A stretch of 38,640 bases of DNA from DASSTY01 sp035760645 (GTDB lineage: Bacteria > Gemmatimonadota > Gemmatimonadetes > Gemmatimonadales > GWC2-71-9): NCBI GenBank assembly GCA_035760645.1, contig DASTSO010000089.1, forward strand, positions 1 to 38,640, given 5' to 3'. The notes under the pieces are model-generated. The model saw only the letters and a list, made by a program, of their open reading frames with translations. It was not told where the DNA came from and did not search any database. This document shows, in pieces, positions 6,924-14,081 of this stretch (positions are counted from its first letter, which is position 1; every line of letters starts with the position of its first letter). The position numbers were made by a program, and so were the translations under genes.

Positions 6924-8669
6924 ATGTCCATCGCTCTCGCTCGTCGCTACCGTCCCAAGCGCTTCGCCGATCTGCTCGTCCAGGACCACGTGACCGCCGT
7001 CCTGCGCGGCGCGGTGGCGAAGGACCGGGTCGGGCACGGCTATCTCCTCACCGGGCCGCGCGGGGTGGGGAAGACGACGGCGGCGCGCATCCTGGCGATG
7101 GCGCTCAACTGCCCCAACCGCGACGCCCAGGGCGACCCGTGCGGGGAGTGCGAGAACTGCGCGCGCATCTGGGGCGGCTCGGCGAACCTCGACGTGGTCG
7201 AGATCGACGCGGCGAGCAACCGCGGCGTGGACGACGCGCGCGAGCTGCGCGAGCGGGCGATGTACGCGGCGAGCCAGGAGGGCCACCACAAGGTCTACAT
7301 CGTGGACGAGGCCCACATGCTCACGCGCGAGGCGTGGAACGCGCTCCTCAAGATCCTCGAGGAGCCGCCCCCGGGCGTGGTCTTCGTCTTCGCGACGACC
7401 GAGCCGCAGAAGATCGCGCAGACCGCGGCGCCGGTGCTCTCGCGGCTCCAGCGCTTCGACTTCCGCCGCATCGGTCCCGCGGCGATCCGCGACCGGCTGC
7501 GCGCGGTGCTCGACGCCGAGGGGCTCGAGGCCGACGACGACGCGCTCACGCTCATCGCGCGCCACGCCGACGGCGGGATGCGCGACGCGCTCTCGGTCCT
7601 GGACCAGTGCCTCAGCTTCGGCGAGGGCCGCATCACCGCCGGGCGGGTGCGCGAGATCCTCGGCGTCGTGAGCGACGAGCTCTACGGCGAGCTCCTGGCC
7701 CTCGTGGTCGAGCGGCAGCCCGCGGCGGTCTTCGCGCTGGTGGACCGGCTCATGGAGTCGGGCGCGGACCTGGCCGAGTTCATCGGCGGCGCGGCCGAGA
7801 TGCTGCGCGCGCTGCTCATGCTCCAGGTGGGCGCCGCGCCCGAGGACCTCACCGAGGCGATGCGCCTGGTCCTCGAGCGGTACCGGGACGCGCTGGAGCC
7901 GGGCGACGTGCTGCGCATGCTGCGCCTCCTCGCGGAGAGCGAGACGGCGATCCGCCGCAGCGGCAACGCGCGCCTCGTCGTCGAGACGCTGCTGCTGCGC
8001 TGGGCGATGATGGACCGGCTCGTGAGCCTGGAGCAGGTGCTGGAGGGCGGGACGCCGGGACGGCGGGACGGCGGGAGTGGGGCGGGCGCGGCCTCCGCTG
8101 CGTCGGCGCGGCCGGCCGCACCCGCGGCGAGCGCGCCACCGACGACGCGGCCTGTCCAGCGGCCTACGGCTGCGGACGACTCCCGCCGTCCCGCCGTCCC
8201 GCCGCCGTCCCGCCCCGCGGAGCCGGAAGCGCCGCCGCCCGAGCCGCCCGTTCGCGGCGGCGTCGAGTTCTCGGTCGCCGGGCTCAGGGCGGTCTGGCGG
8301 ACGGTGGTCGAGACGGTGCGGCAGGAGAGCCCCTTCCTCGGCACGGCGCTCTCGCACGCGGCGCCGGTGGAGGTGGCGCCGCCGCGGCTCGTCGTCGCGC
8401 TGGGCGAGCCGAACCCGCTCTTCAGCGAGCGGCTCGAGCAGCAGGCGGAGCTGGTCGAGCGGGTGATCGGGGCGCTGGTGGGCGAGCGGGTGGAGCTGCG
8501 GGTGACCGTGGCGGGGGCGTCGGCGGGTGGGCCGGCCGACGCCCCGGCGCCCCGCCCGAAGCGGCTCACGCAGGAAACGATGAAGGCCGACCGCCTCAAG
8601 GGCATCCGGGCGCAGGACCCGAGTCTCGATGCCGCGGCGGACGAGTTAGATTTGGAAATCGTGGATTGA
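6924..8669 (+). CDS. dnaX: DNA polymerase III subunit gamma/tau
   Basis: Clamp-loader ATPase subunit of the replicative polymerase. The 581-residue product starts MSIALARRYRPKRF, the canonical N-terminus. It has Walker A GPRGVGKTT (44-52), a zinc module of Cys63, Cys73, Cys76 and Cys79, Walker B VYIVDEAH (124-131) and sensor FATTE near 156-160. The usual SRC motif reads SRL. After domain III comes a low-complexity Pro/Ala/Arg linker (about 375-435) encoded by a GC-rich inverted repeat, then a tau-like C-terminal domain. ATG 6924 is chosen because the open frame upstream lies in the SRP RNA; no clear ribosome-binding site precedes it. I see no A-rich slippery site for a gamma-form frameshift. 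Confidence 0.95.
   Translation: MSIALARRYRPKRFADLLVQDHVTAVLRGAVAKDRVGHGYLLTGPRGVGKTTAARILAMALNCPNRDAQGDPCGECENCARIWGGSANLDVVEIDAASNRGVDDARELRERAMYAASQEGHHKVYIVDEAHMLTREAWNALLKILEEPPPGVVFVFATTEPQKIAQTAAPVLSRLQRFDFRRIGPAAIRDRLRAVLDAEGLEADDDALTLIARHADGGMRDALSVLDQCLSFGEGRITAGRVREILGVVSDELYGELLALVVERQPAAVFALVDRLMESGADLAEFIGGAAEMLRALLMLQVGAAPEDLTEAMRLVLERYRDALEPGDVLRMLRLLAESETAIRRSGNARLVVETLLLRWAMMDRLVSLEQVLEGGTPGRRDGGSGAGAASAASARPAAPAASAPPTTRPVQRPTAADDSRRPAVPPPSRPAEPEAPPPEPPVRGGVEFSVAGLRAVWRTVVETVRQESPFLGTALSHAAPVEVAPPRLVVALGEPNPLFSERLEQQAELVERVIGALVGERVELRVTVAGASAGGPADAPAPRPKRLTQETMKADRLKGIRAQDPSLDAAADELDLEIVD
8057..8200. repeat. 22-bp perfect inverted repeat inside dnaX
   Basis: Positions 8057-8078 (built from GGGACGGC units) are the exact reverse complement of 8179-8200, with 100 bases between. 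The similarity continues imperfectly outward, to about 8045 and 8215. The element is read through in frame as the low-complexity linker of DnaX. The right arm shares a 22-base identical stretch (8181-8202) with an intergenic repeat at 24571-24592, so it looks like a copy of a dispersed palindromic element. Confidence 0.75.
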
Positions 8670-8671
8670 CG

Positions 8672-8695
8672 ACGGCCGCGAGGGCCGTCTACTTT
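8672..8695 (+). promoter_or_regulatory. Hairpin and possible promoter between dnaX and ybaB
   Basis: ACGGCC (8672-8677) pairs perfectly with GGCCGT (8683-8688) across a five-base loop and is followed by CTACTTT. It could be a weak terminator for dnaX. The same stretch also holds TTGACG (8666-8671) and TACTTT (8690-8695) at an 18-base spacing, which could be a promoter for ybaB-recR. The two readings cannot be separated from sequence alone. Confidence 0.35.
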
Positions 8696-8725
8696 GGCCG
8701 GGGAACGGCAGGGACGACGGATCGT

Positions 8726-9031
8726 ATGGCGGATCTTCAGCAGCTATTTCAACTTGGCCAGCAGGTGCAGGGTCGCCTCCAGCAGCTCCAGAGCGACCTG
8801 GCCGGCCGGACCTTCGAGACGACGGCCGGCGGCGGCATGGTGCGCATCACCGCCGACGGGCGGGGGATGATCCGGGCCGTGGCGATCGACCCGACGGTCT
8901 TCGCGGGCCGGGACGCGGAATTCCTCGCGGATCTGGTGCTCGCGGCGGTCTCGGAGGCGCAGCGCCGCGCGGCCGACATGCTGCAGGCCGAGATGCGCAA
9001 GGTTCAGCCGCTGCCGTTCCCGCAGGCCTGA
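8726..9031 (+). CDS. YbaB/EbfC family nucleoid-associated protein
   Basis: Small DNA-binding protein of the YbaB/EbfC family, a dimer that coats the nucleoid. The 101-residue product has the family pattern: an N-terminal amphipathic helix rich in Gln and Leu (MADLQQLFQLGQQVQGRLQQ), a central beta region with GGGMVRITADGRG and IDP, and a C-terminal helix FLADLVLAAVSEAQRRAADM. Position between dnaX and recR is the classic arrangement of this gene and supports the call. The recR start lies 17 bases after its stop. Confidence 0.9.
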   Translation: MADLQQLFQLGQQVQGRLQQLQSDLAGRTFETTAGGGMVRITADGRGMIRAVAIDPTVFAGRDAEFLADLVLAAVSEAQRRAADMLQAEMRKVQPLPFPQA

Positions 9032-9047
9032 GCGGCGGCGCCGTTCC

Positions 9048-9641
9048 GTGAGCGCCATCGAGGAGCTGATCACCGAGCTGGCCCGCCTGCCGGGGATCGG
9101 CCGGAAGACCGCGCAGCGCCTGACCTACCACCTCCTGCAGCAGTCCCCCGACGAGGTCGGGCGGCTGGCCGACGCGCTCGTGCGGGTGAGCGAGCGGGTG
9201 CGGCCCTGCGAGGAGTGCGGCAACCTGACCGAGGCGCAGCCCTGCGAGATCTGCCGCGACGCGCGGCGGGACCCGGGCGTGCTCTGCGTCGTCGAGGAGC
9301 CCTCGACCGTGGGCGTCGTGGAGCGGGCGACCGACTTCCGGGGCCGCTACCACGTGCTGGGCGGCCGGCTCTCGCCGCTCGACGGGATCGGGCCCGAGGC
9401 GCTCCGGCTCGACCGGCTCGCGCGCCGGGTGCAGGAGGGCGGGGTGCGGGAGGTCATCCTCGCCACCAATCCATCGATGGAGGGCGAGGTGACGGCGACC
9501 TACATCCAGCAGCTCCTCGCCGGCCTGGGCGTGCGCGTCACCCGGCTCGCGCGCGGGCTGCCGATGGGCGGCGATCTCGAGTTCGTGGACGGCGTCACCC
9601 TGGCCCACGCGCTGGTGGCGCGGCAGGAGCTCGCGCCGTGA
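9048..9641 (+). CDS. recR: Recombination mediator protein RecR
   Basis: Ring-forming partner of RecO/RecF that loads RecA onto SSB-coated gapped DNA. The 197-residue length is normal. A helix-hairpin-helix LPGIGRKTAQRL lies at 14-25 and a zinc finger uses Cys54, Cys57, Cys66 and Cys69. A Toprim domain starts VVEEPS near 81, and GGRLSPLDGIGPE and TNPSMEGEVTA follow. The GTG start at 9048 puts the family N-terminus MSAIEELITELARLPG in place. Its stop overlaps the start of the next small gene (GTGA). Confidence 0.95.
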   Translation: MSAIEELITELARLPGIGRKTAQRLTYHLLQQSPDEVGRLADALVRVSERVRPCEECGNLTEAQPCEICRDARRDPGVLCVVEEPSTVGVVERATDFRGRYHVLGGRLSPLDGIGPEALRLDRLARRVQEGGVREVILATNPSMEGEVTATYIQQLLAGLGVRVTRLARGLPMGGDLEFVDGVTLAHALVARQELAP

Positions 9642-9919
9642 GCGCGCGCGGCGGCGGCCGCTCCGCCACCTTCGTCGGCGGGCTCGCCCTCGGGCTCGCC
9701 GCCGGGTGGACGCTGGCCCAGCGGCGCCTGGAGGCGCACCGGCGCGACCTGTTCAGCCCGTTCCCGATCCGCCGGCACGCCGCCCTGGGCTTCCTCGCCG
9801 GGCGCAGCGACGTCGAGACGGTGCGGCTGCTGCGCGACTTTCTCGCCTGGGAGCGGCAGCCGCTGCTGCGCCGCCGCGCCGAGACGATCCTGCGGCGGCT
9901 GGAGGCGGAGCTGGTCTAG
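9638..9919 (+). CDS. Small membrane-anchored hypothetical protein
   Basis: A 93-residue protein of unknown function. It begins at GTG 9638, overlapping the recR stop by one base step, which implies coupled translation. Residues about 10-27 (SATFVGGLALGLAAGWTLA) form one glycine-rich membrane segment, followed by a basic cytoplasmic tail. The tail carries two or three short helices (RRHAALGFLAGRSDVETVRLLRDFLAWE...LLRRRAETILRRLEAEL) that resemble a single HEAT-like repeat. It lies 45 bases before the roadblock gene, so a role linked to that pair is possible but unproven. Confidence 0.65.
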   Translation: MSARGGGRSATFVGGLALGLAAGWTLAQRRLEAHRRDLFSPFPIRRHAALGFLAGRSDVETVRLLRDFLAWERQPLLRRRAETILRRLEAELV

Positions 9920-9964
9920 GACCAGGCGGGTCCGAGCGGGTCTCACTCTCCCACACGAGCACGC

Positions 9965-10456
9965 ATGAGCGGCGCATCCAGCTGGTCCTTTCGCGAAGAG
10001 GACTACCGGCGCATCCAGACCATCCTGACCGACTTCCTGCGCGAGTCGAGTGCCCGCACGGCGCTCATCGTGGACCGGACCGGCCAGCTCGTGGCCACCG
10101 TGGGCGAGCCGCCGGCGTTCGACCCCACGGCGTTCGCCTCGCTCACGGCGGCGGACTTCAGCGCCAACGACCAGCTCGCCCGCATGCTGGGCGAGCCCGA
10201 GTTCGGCTCGCTGTTCCACCAGGGCGAGAAGGAGTCGATGTATCTCGCCGACATCGCGCGGCGGGTCATCCTGGTCGTGCTCTTCGACAACCGGACGACG
10301 CTGGGACTCGTGAAGCTCCGGGTCCGGACGACGGTGGGCGAGCTCAACCAGGTCTTCATCGACATGTTCGGCCGCACCGGCACCGCGGGGCCCCAGGTCG
10401 AGACGGGGTTCCTCGGCGAGGCGGAGGACGAGATCGACAAACTCTTCGGGGCCTAA
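9965..10456 (+). CDS. Roadblock/LC7 domain protein (MglB-like)
   Basis: The 163-residue product fits the Roadblock/LC7 fold: an N-terminal helix (EEDYRRIQTILTDFLRESSA), beta strands TALIVDRTGQLVATVG and RVILVVLFDNRTTLGLVKLRVRTTVGELNQVF, and an acidic C-terminal tail. In Myxococcus and Thermus such proteins (MglB) are GTPase-activating partners of MglA and mark one cell pole. The MglA-type GTPase gene starts 18 bases downstream, so this is very likely its regulator. The start is ATG 9965, with no strong ribosome-binding site. The exact MglB assignment rests on adjacency and fold. Confidence 0.85.
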   Translation: MSGASSWSFREEDYRRIQTILTDFLRESSARTALIVDRTGQLVATVGEPPAFDPTAFASLTAADFSANDQLARMLGEPEFGSLFHQGEKESMYLADIARRVILVVLFDNRTTLGLVKLRVRTTVGELNQVFIDMFGRTGTAGPQVETGFLGEAEDEIDKLFGA

Positions 10457-10474
10457 AGGGGTCGAGCGAACCGT

Positions 10475-11149
10475 ATGTCGATGATCAACTACGCCTCGCG
10501 CGAGATCAACTGCAAGCTCGTGTACTACGGGCCCGGTCTCGGCGGGAAGACGACGAACCTGGAGTACGTCTACAACAAGGTCGCGCCGGGGGCGCGCGGG
10601 AAGATGATCTCCCTCGCCACCGAGACCGAGCGCACCCTGTTCTTCGACTTCCTCCCGGTCGACCTCGGCACCATCCGCGGCTTCAAGGTGAAGTTCCACC
10701 TCTACACCGTGCCGGGCCAGGTCTACTACAACGCCTCGCGCAAGCTGATCCTCAAGGGCGTCGACGGCGTGGTGTTCGTCGCCGACAGCCAGCTCGAGCG
10801 CATGGAGGCGAACATCGAGGCCATGCAGAACCTGTACGACAACATGGCCCAGCACGGCTACGACCTGACGAAGATCCCCTTCGCCATCCAGTACAACAAG
10901 CGCGATCTGCCGAACGCCGCCCCGATCGCCGAGCTGCAGGCGCAGCTCAATCCGGGGTGGGCGGTGGAGGATCCCGCGAAGCAGCGCGTCACCCCCGACC
11001 CGACGCACCCGGGCGAGAACCTCGTCGAGGTGATCGACGGACAGTGGGTCGAGCGCGCGCCGTATTTCGAGGCCGTCGCCGTCACCGGCGACGGCGTGTT
11101 CGACACGCTCAAGGCGATCAGCAAGTCCGTCGTCAAGACGCTCGGCTGA
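10475..11149 (+). CDS. mglA: MglA-type small Ras-like GTPase
   Basis: Ras-superfamily GTPase of the MglA family, which controls cell polarity and gliding or pilus motility in other phyla. The 224-residue protein has the P-loop GPGLGGKTT (19-27), the switch-I stretch MISLATETERTLFFDFLP, the G3 region TVPGQ (in place of DxxGQ, as is usual in MglA) and the base-specificity motif YNKRDLP. The segment around 158-195 (NPGWAVEDPAKQRVTPDPTHPGEN) is longer than in the compact MglA proteins. ATG 10475 is taken as start; a second ATG two codons later (10481) is equally possible. It is paired with the roadblock gene and followed 27 bases later by pgsA. Confidence 0.88.
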   Translation: MSMINYASREINCKLVYYGPGLGGKTTNLEYVYNKVAPGARGKMISLATETERTLFFDFLPVDLGTIRGFKVKFHLYTVPGQVYYNASRKLILKGVDGVVFVADSQLERMEANIEAMQNLYDNMAQHGYDLTKIPFAIQYNKRDLPNAAPIAELQAQLNPGWAVEDPAKQRVTPDPTHPGENLVEVIDGQWVERAPYFEAVAVTGDGVFDTLKAISKSVVKTLG

Positions 11150-11176
11150 GCCGCCGAGGTAAGGCAGGCACCCGGA

Positions 11177-11935
11177 GTGACCCACGCAGGTTCGTCGTCC
11201 GACTCGCCGCACGCGCCGTCGGCCCGCGTCTGGACGCTGCCGAACATCATCACGATCGTTCGGATCTGCTTCACCCCCGTGATCGCGCTCCTGCCGTTCA
11301 TCGCGGGCTACTGGCCGAAGCTCATCTGCTTCGTCGTCTTCGTCGCCGCCGCCGTCACCGACGTCTGGGACGGCTACCTCGCGCGCAGCCGCGGCCAGAT
11401 CACCGATCTCGGCAAGCTGCTCGATCCCATCGCCGACAAGCTGCTCCTGTTCGCCACGCTGGTGCCGATCTACTGGATCTCGCGCTCGCGGCACGACATG
11501 TACGACATCCCCGTCTGGGGGAGCATCCCGCTCTGGGTCACGCTGCTCCTCATCGGGCGCGAGCTGGCGATGACGCTCTTCCGCTGGTGGGCCGCGCGCC
11601 AGGGCGTCGTGATCCCGGCCGGCAATGAGGGGAAGCTCAAGGCGGTGCTGCAGAACGTCTTCATCGGCGCGATCATGCTGTGGTTCGCCTTCCGCGACGC
11701 GCGCAAGCCGATGGGATGGGAGCACAGCCGCTTCGCGGGCTACTGGAACAGCTTCCACGGCAGCTTCGTCGCCGTGACGCTGGCGATCGCCACGGTGCTG
11801 ACGGTCTACTCGTTCGTGATCTACATCTACCGCTATCGCGGGCTCATCACCGGCGGCGGCGCCGGCGGGCCCGGCGGCACCGGCGGACAGGCCGGCCAGC
11901 CCGGCCGCGGGAGCGCGCCGGCGCACACGCGCTGA
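11177..11935 (+). CDS. pgsA: CDP-diacylglycerol-glycerol-3-phosphate 3-phosphatidyltransferase
   Basis: Membrane enzyme making phosphatidylglycerophosphate from CDP-diacylglycerol and glycerol 3-phosphate, the committed step to phosphatidylglycerol. The full CDP-alcohol phosphotransferase motif D-x2-DG-x2-AR-x8-G-x3-D-x3-D is present with Asp62, Asp65, Gly66, Ala69, Arg70, Gly79, Asp83 and Asp87. WTLPNIITIVRI precedes it, and several transmembrane helices follow. At 252 residues it is longer than the usual 180-200, with an insert around 145-200 and a glycine-rich tail. The GTG at 11177 is the only plausible start near the conserved N-terminus. Other CDP-alcohol transferases are less likely given the motif context. 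Confidence 0.88.
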   Translation: MTHAGSSSDSPHAPSARVWTLPNIITIVRICFTPVIALLPFIAGYWPKLICFVVFVAAAVTDVWDGYLARSRGQITDLGKLLDPIADKLLLFATLVPIYWISRSRHDMYDIPVWGSIPLWVTLLLIGRELAMTLFRWWAARQGVVIPAGNEGKLKAVLQNVFIGAIMLWFAFRDARKPMGWEHSRFAGYWNSFHGSFVAVTLAIATVLTVYSFVIYIYRYRGLITGGGAGGPGGTGGQAGQPGRGSAPAHTR

Positions 11936-11972
11936 GCCCCGGGCCGCGGCGCGCGCCGCCGGCGACCGACCG

Positions 11973-12006
11973 ACCAGGGCCCCGGGACTTTTCCCGGGGC
12001 CCTGGT
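11973..12006. repeat. 15-bp perfect hairpin upstream of cinA
   Basis: ACCAGGGCCCCGGGA (11973-11987) and its exact reverse complement (11992-12006) surround a four-base CTTT loop. The stem is almost all G-C. It sits between pgsA and cinA and ends at the cinA -10-like element. There is no T-tract, so it is not a standard intrinsic terminator; it may cap the pgsA transcript or regulate cinA. Confidence 0.8.
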
Positions 12007-12011
12007 ACATT
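12006..12011 (+). promoter_or_regulatory. Putative cinA -10 element giving a leaderless mRNA
   Basis: TACATT lies seven bases before the cinA ATG at 12019. If it is a -10 box, transcription would start at or next to the A of the start codon. No ribosome-binding site is visible, which fits leaderless translation. The -35 region would fall inside the hairpin arm and matches consensus poorly. Confidence 0.35.
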
Positions 12012-12018
12012 CCGGGCC

Positions 12019-13296
12019 ATGGACATCGAGCTCCTCACGATCGGCACCGAGCTGCTGCTCGGCTTCACCGTGGACACCAACGGCGCCCACATCGCGCGCG
12101 CGCTCGCCGCGATCGGGGTGCGCGTCGTGCGCCGCACGAGCGTCGCGGACACTCCCGAGGCGATCCGCGCGGGGGTCGCCGAGGCGCTCGCGCGCACCGG
12201 TGCCGTGCTCACGACCGGCGGCCTCGGCCCCACGCGCGACGACGTGACGAAGGTGGTCGTGGCCGGGCTGTTCGGCCGGCCCGTCGAGTTCGCCCCCGCG
12301 CTCTGGGAGGCGCTCCTCGAGCGCTATCGCACGCTCGGTCGCCCCCCCTCGGCGAGCAACCGCACCCAGGCCGAGGTGCCGCGCGGCGCCGTCGTGCTGC
12401 CGAACCGCTGGGGCACGGCGCCGGGGCTCTGGCTCGAGGGCACGGTGGACGGGCGCGCGGGGCTCGTCGTCATGCTCCCCGGCGTGCCGCACGAGATGCG
12501 GAAGCTGCTCGAGCACGAGGTGGTGCCGCGGCTCGCGGCGCGGGTGGAGCACGCGGCGGGCGCGGGCGAGCAGCGCGTCATCCGCTCGCGCACGGTGCGC
12601 ACCACGGCGATCCCCGAGTCCACCCTCGCCGAGCGGGTCGGCGACGTGGAGGACGCGCTCGCGCCGCTCACGCTCGCCTATCTGCCGGGACTCGAGGGCG
12701 TGGACCTCCGCGTCACCGCCTGGCATCTCCCGGCCGCCGAGGCCGACGCGCGACTCGCGCGCGCGGTGGCGCTGCTCGAGGCGCGCGCCGGGGCGCACGC
12801 CTACGGGGTGGACGACGACGACCTCGCGGCCGTCGTGCTCCAGACCGCGCGTCGCCGCGGGGTGCGGCTCGCGGTGGCCGAGTCCTGTACGGGCGGGCTC
12901 GTGGGCGGGCGGCTCACGGCCGTCGCCGGGAGCTCGGACGTGGTGCTGGGCGGGGTGATCGCCTACGCGAACGAGGTGAAGGAGGCGCTGCTCGACGTGC
13001 CTGCCGCCGTGCTCGCCGCGCACGGCGCGGTGAGCGAGGCGACGGCGCGCGCGATGGCCGAGGGCGCCTGCCGGCGCGTCGGGGCGGAGGCCGCGGTCTC
13101 GGTCACGGGAGTCGCCGGGCCGGGCGGGGGGAGCGAGGCGAAGCCGGTGGGAACGGTCTGGTTCGGGATCCATGCCGACGGCGAGACGAGCGCCGTGCGG
13201 CACGTCCTGCCCGGCAACCGCTTCGAGATCCGGGCCCGCGCGGCGCAGATGGCGCTGTACCTGCTGTGGCGGCGGCTCGCGGCCGGGCGCGACTGA
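12019..13296 (+). CDS. cinA: CinA family protein: competence/damage-inducible, NMN amidohydrolase
   Basis: Two-domain 425-residue protein. The N-terminal MoaB/MogA-like domain (LLTIGTELLLGFTVDTNG, TTGGLGPTRDDVT, LPGVPHEM) belongs to the COG1058 family with ADP-ribose pyrophosphatase activity in characterised members. The C-terminal CinA domain (VAESCTGGLVGGRLTAVAGSSDVVLGGVIAYAN, SVTGVAGPGGG, GTVWFGI) deamidates nicotinamide mononucleotide for NAD recycling. Both domains look intact. ATG 12019 begins the conserved MDIELLTIG; the open frame upstream runs through the hairpin and pgsA and is discarded. grpE follows about 110 bases later with its own promoter. Confidence 0.92.
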   Translation: MDIELLTIGTELLLGFTVDTNGAHIARALAAIGVRVVRRTSVADTPEAIRAGVAEALARTGAVLTTGGLGPTRDDVTKVVVAGLFGRPVEFAPALWEALLERYRTLGRPPSASNRTQAEVPRGAVVLPNRWGTAPGLWLEGTVDGRAGLVVMLPGVPHEMRKLLEHEVVPRLAARVEHAAGAGEQRVIRSRTVRTTAIPESTLAERVGDVEDALAPLTLAYLPGLEGVDLRVTAWHLPAAEADARLARAVALLEARAGAHAYGVDDDDLAAVVLQTARRRGVRLAVAESCTGGLVGGRLTAVAGSSDVVLGGVIAYANEVKEALLDVPAAVLAAHGAVSEATARAMAEGACRRVGAEAAVSVTGVAGPGGGSEAKPVGTVWFGIHADGETSAVRHVLPGNRFEIRARAAQMALYLLWRRLAAGRD

Positions 13297-13353
13297 GCGC
13301 CCTCCGCGCGGCCTCGGGGCTGCCATTCCGGCCGGATCTTCCGGCATGCCGGG

Positions 13354-13362
13354 TGCTATTAT
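13354..13362 (+). promoter_or_regulatory. Extended -10 promoter of grpE-dnaJ
   Basis: TGC-TATTAT (13354-13362) is an extended -10 element, with TATTAT matching the consensus at five of six positions. It lies about 45 bases before the grpE start codon. No good -35 is seen, which is typical for extended -10 promoters. No CIRCE operator (TTAGCACTC inverted repeat) is present, so HrcA control is not indicated. Confidence 0.5.
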
Positions 13363-13406
13363 CTTCCCTCAGACCGTCTATCGACGCCTTTCGAGGAGTG
13401 GAGATC

Positions 13407-14081
13407 GTGGCAGACCGAGAGAAGAAGAGCACCGACGACCGCAACGCGGACGTGGAGATCCATACCCCGGGCGGGATGGAGACGCCGCCGTCGCGCGGGC
13501 GGGCGTCGAACGGGGCGGACCTCGCCTCGACCGACATGGACGCCGATCCGAGCGGCCGCGTGGAGCCGCCGAGCCCGTCGATCACCCAGCCGCCCGCCGA
13601 CGGCCCCCTACCCGCCGTGGCGAGCGACGCCGCGGCGGCGGATCCGGCCGCCGAGTGGCGCGACCGACACCTGCGCCTCGCGGCCGAGTTCGACAACTAC
13701 AAGAAGCGCGTGGCGCGCGAGCGCAGCGAGCTCGGCGACCGCGCCCAGGCGGGCTTCGTCGCCAAGCTGCTCGACGTGCTCGACGACCTCGACCGGCTCG
13801 TGGCGAGCGGCCCGGGCCCGAGCCCCGAGGCGCTGCACGAGGGGATGGTGCTCGTCGACCGGAAGCTCCGGAAGGAGCTCGAGGCCGCCGGCGTCGAGAA
13901 GATCGATCCCGCGGGCCAGCCGTTCGACCCGAGCCAGCACGAAGCGGTGAGCGTGGTGCCCGCGCCCGCGCCGGCGCAGGACCACGTCGTGAGCGCCACC
14001 TTCCAGCCGGGCTATCGCTTCAAGGGCGTGCTCGTCCGGCCCGCCCGGGTGCAGGTCTTCAGCAGCGAGGGGATGCACTAA
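13407..14081 (+). CDS. grpE: Nucleotide exchange factor GrpE
   Basis: Co-chaperone that releases ADP from DnaK. The 224-residue product has a long disordered N-terminus (about 80 residues, rich in Pro, Asp and Ala). Then comes the coiled-coil core EWRDRHLRLAAEFDNYKKRVARERSEL, the LLDVLDDLDRL segment, and the C-terminal beta domain with HEAVSVVPA and GYRFKGVLVRPARVQV. GTG 13407 is chosen because AGGAG lies eight bases upstream; the frame is open back to 13266, but that region holds the promoter. The dnaJ start directly abuts its stop. dnaK is not in the window. Confidence 0.93.
   Translation: MADREKKSTDDRNADVEIHTPGGMETPPSRGRASNGADLASTDMDADPSGRVEPPSPSITQPPADGPLPAVASDAAAADPAAEWRDRHLRLAAEFDNYKKRVARERSELGDRAQAGFVAKLLDVLDDLDRLVASGPGPSPEALHEGMVLVDRKLRKELEAAGVEKIDPAGQPFDPSQHEAVSVVPAPAPAQDHVVSATFQPGYRFKGVLVRPARVQVFSSEGMH

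Noticed and set aside
6924..8669. Programmed frameshift producing a short gamma form of DnaX
   Set aside because: No A-rich slippery heptamer or comparable run is present; the only structure is the linker inverted repeat, which is in frame.
13297..13406. CIRCE/HrcA heat-shock operator before grpE
   Set aside because: The region has no TTAGCACTC/GAGTGCTAA inverted repeat; only an extended -10 box is visible.
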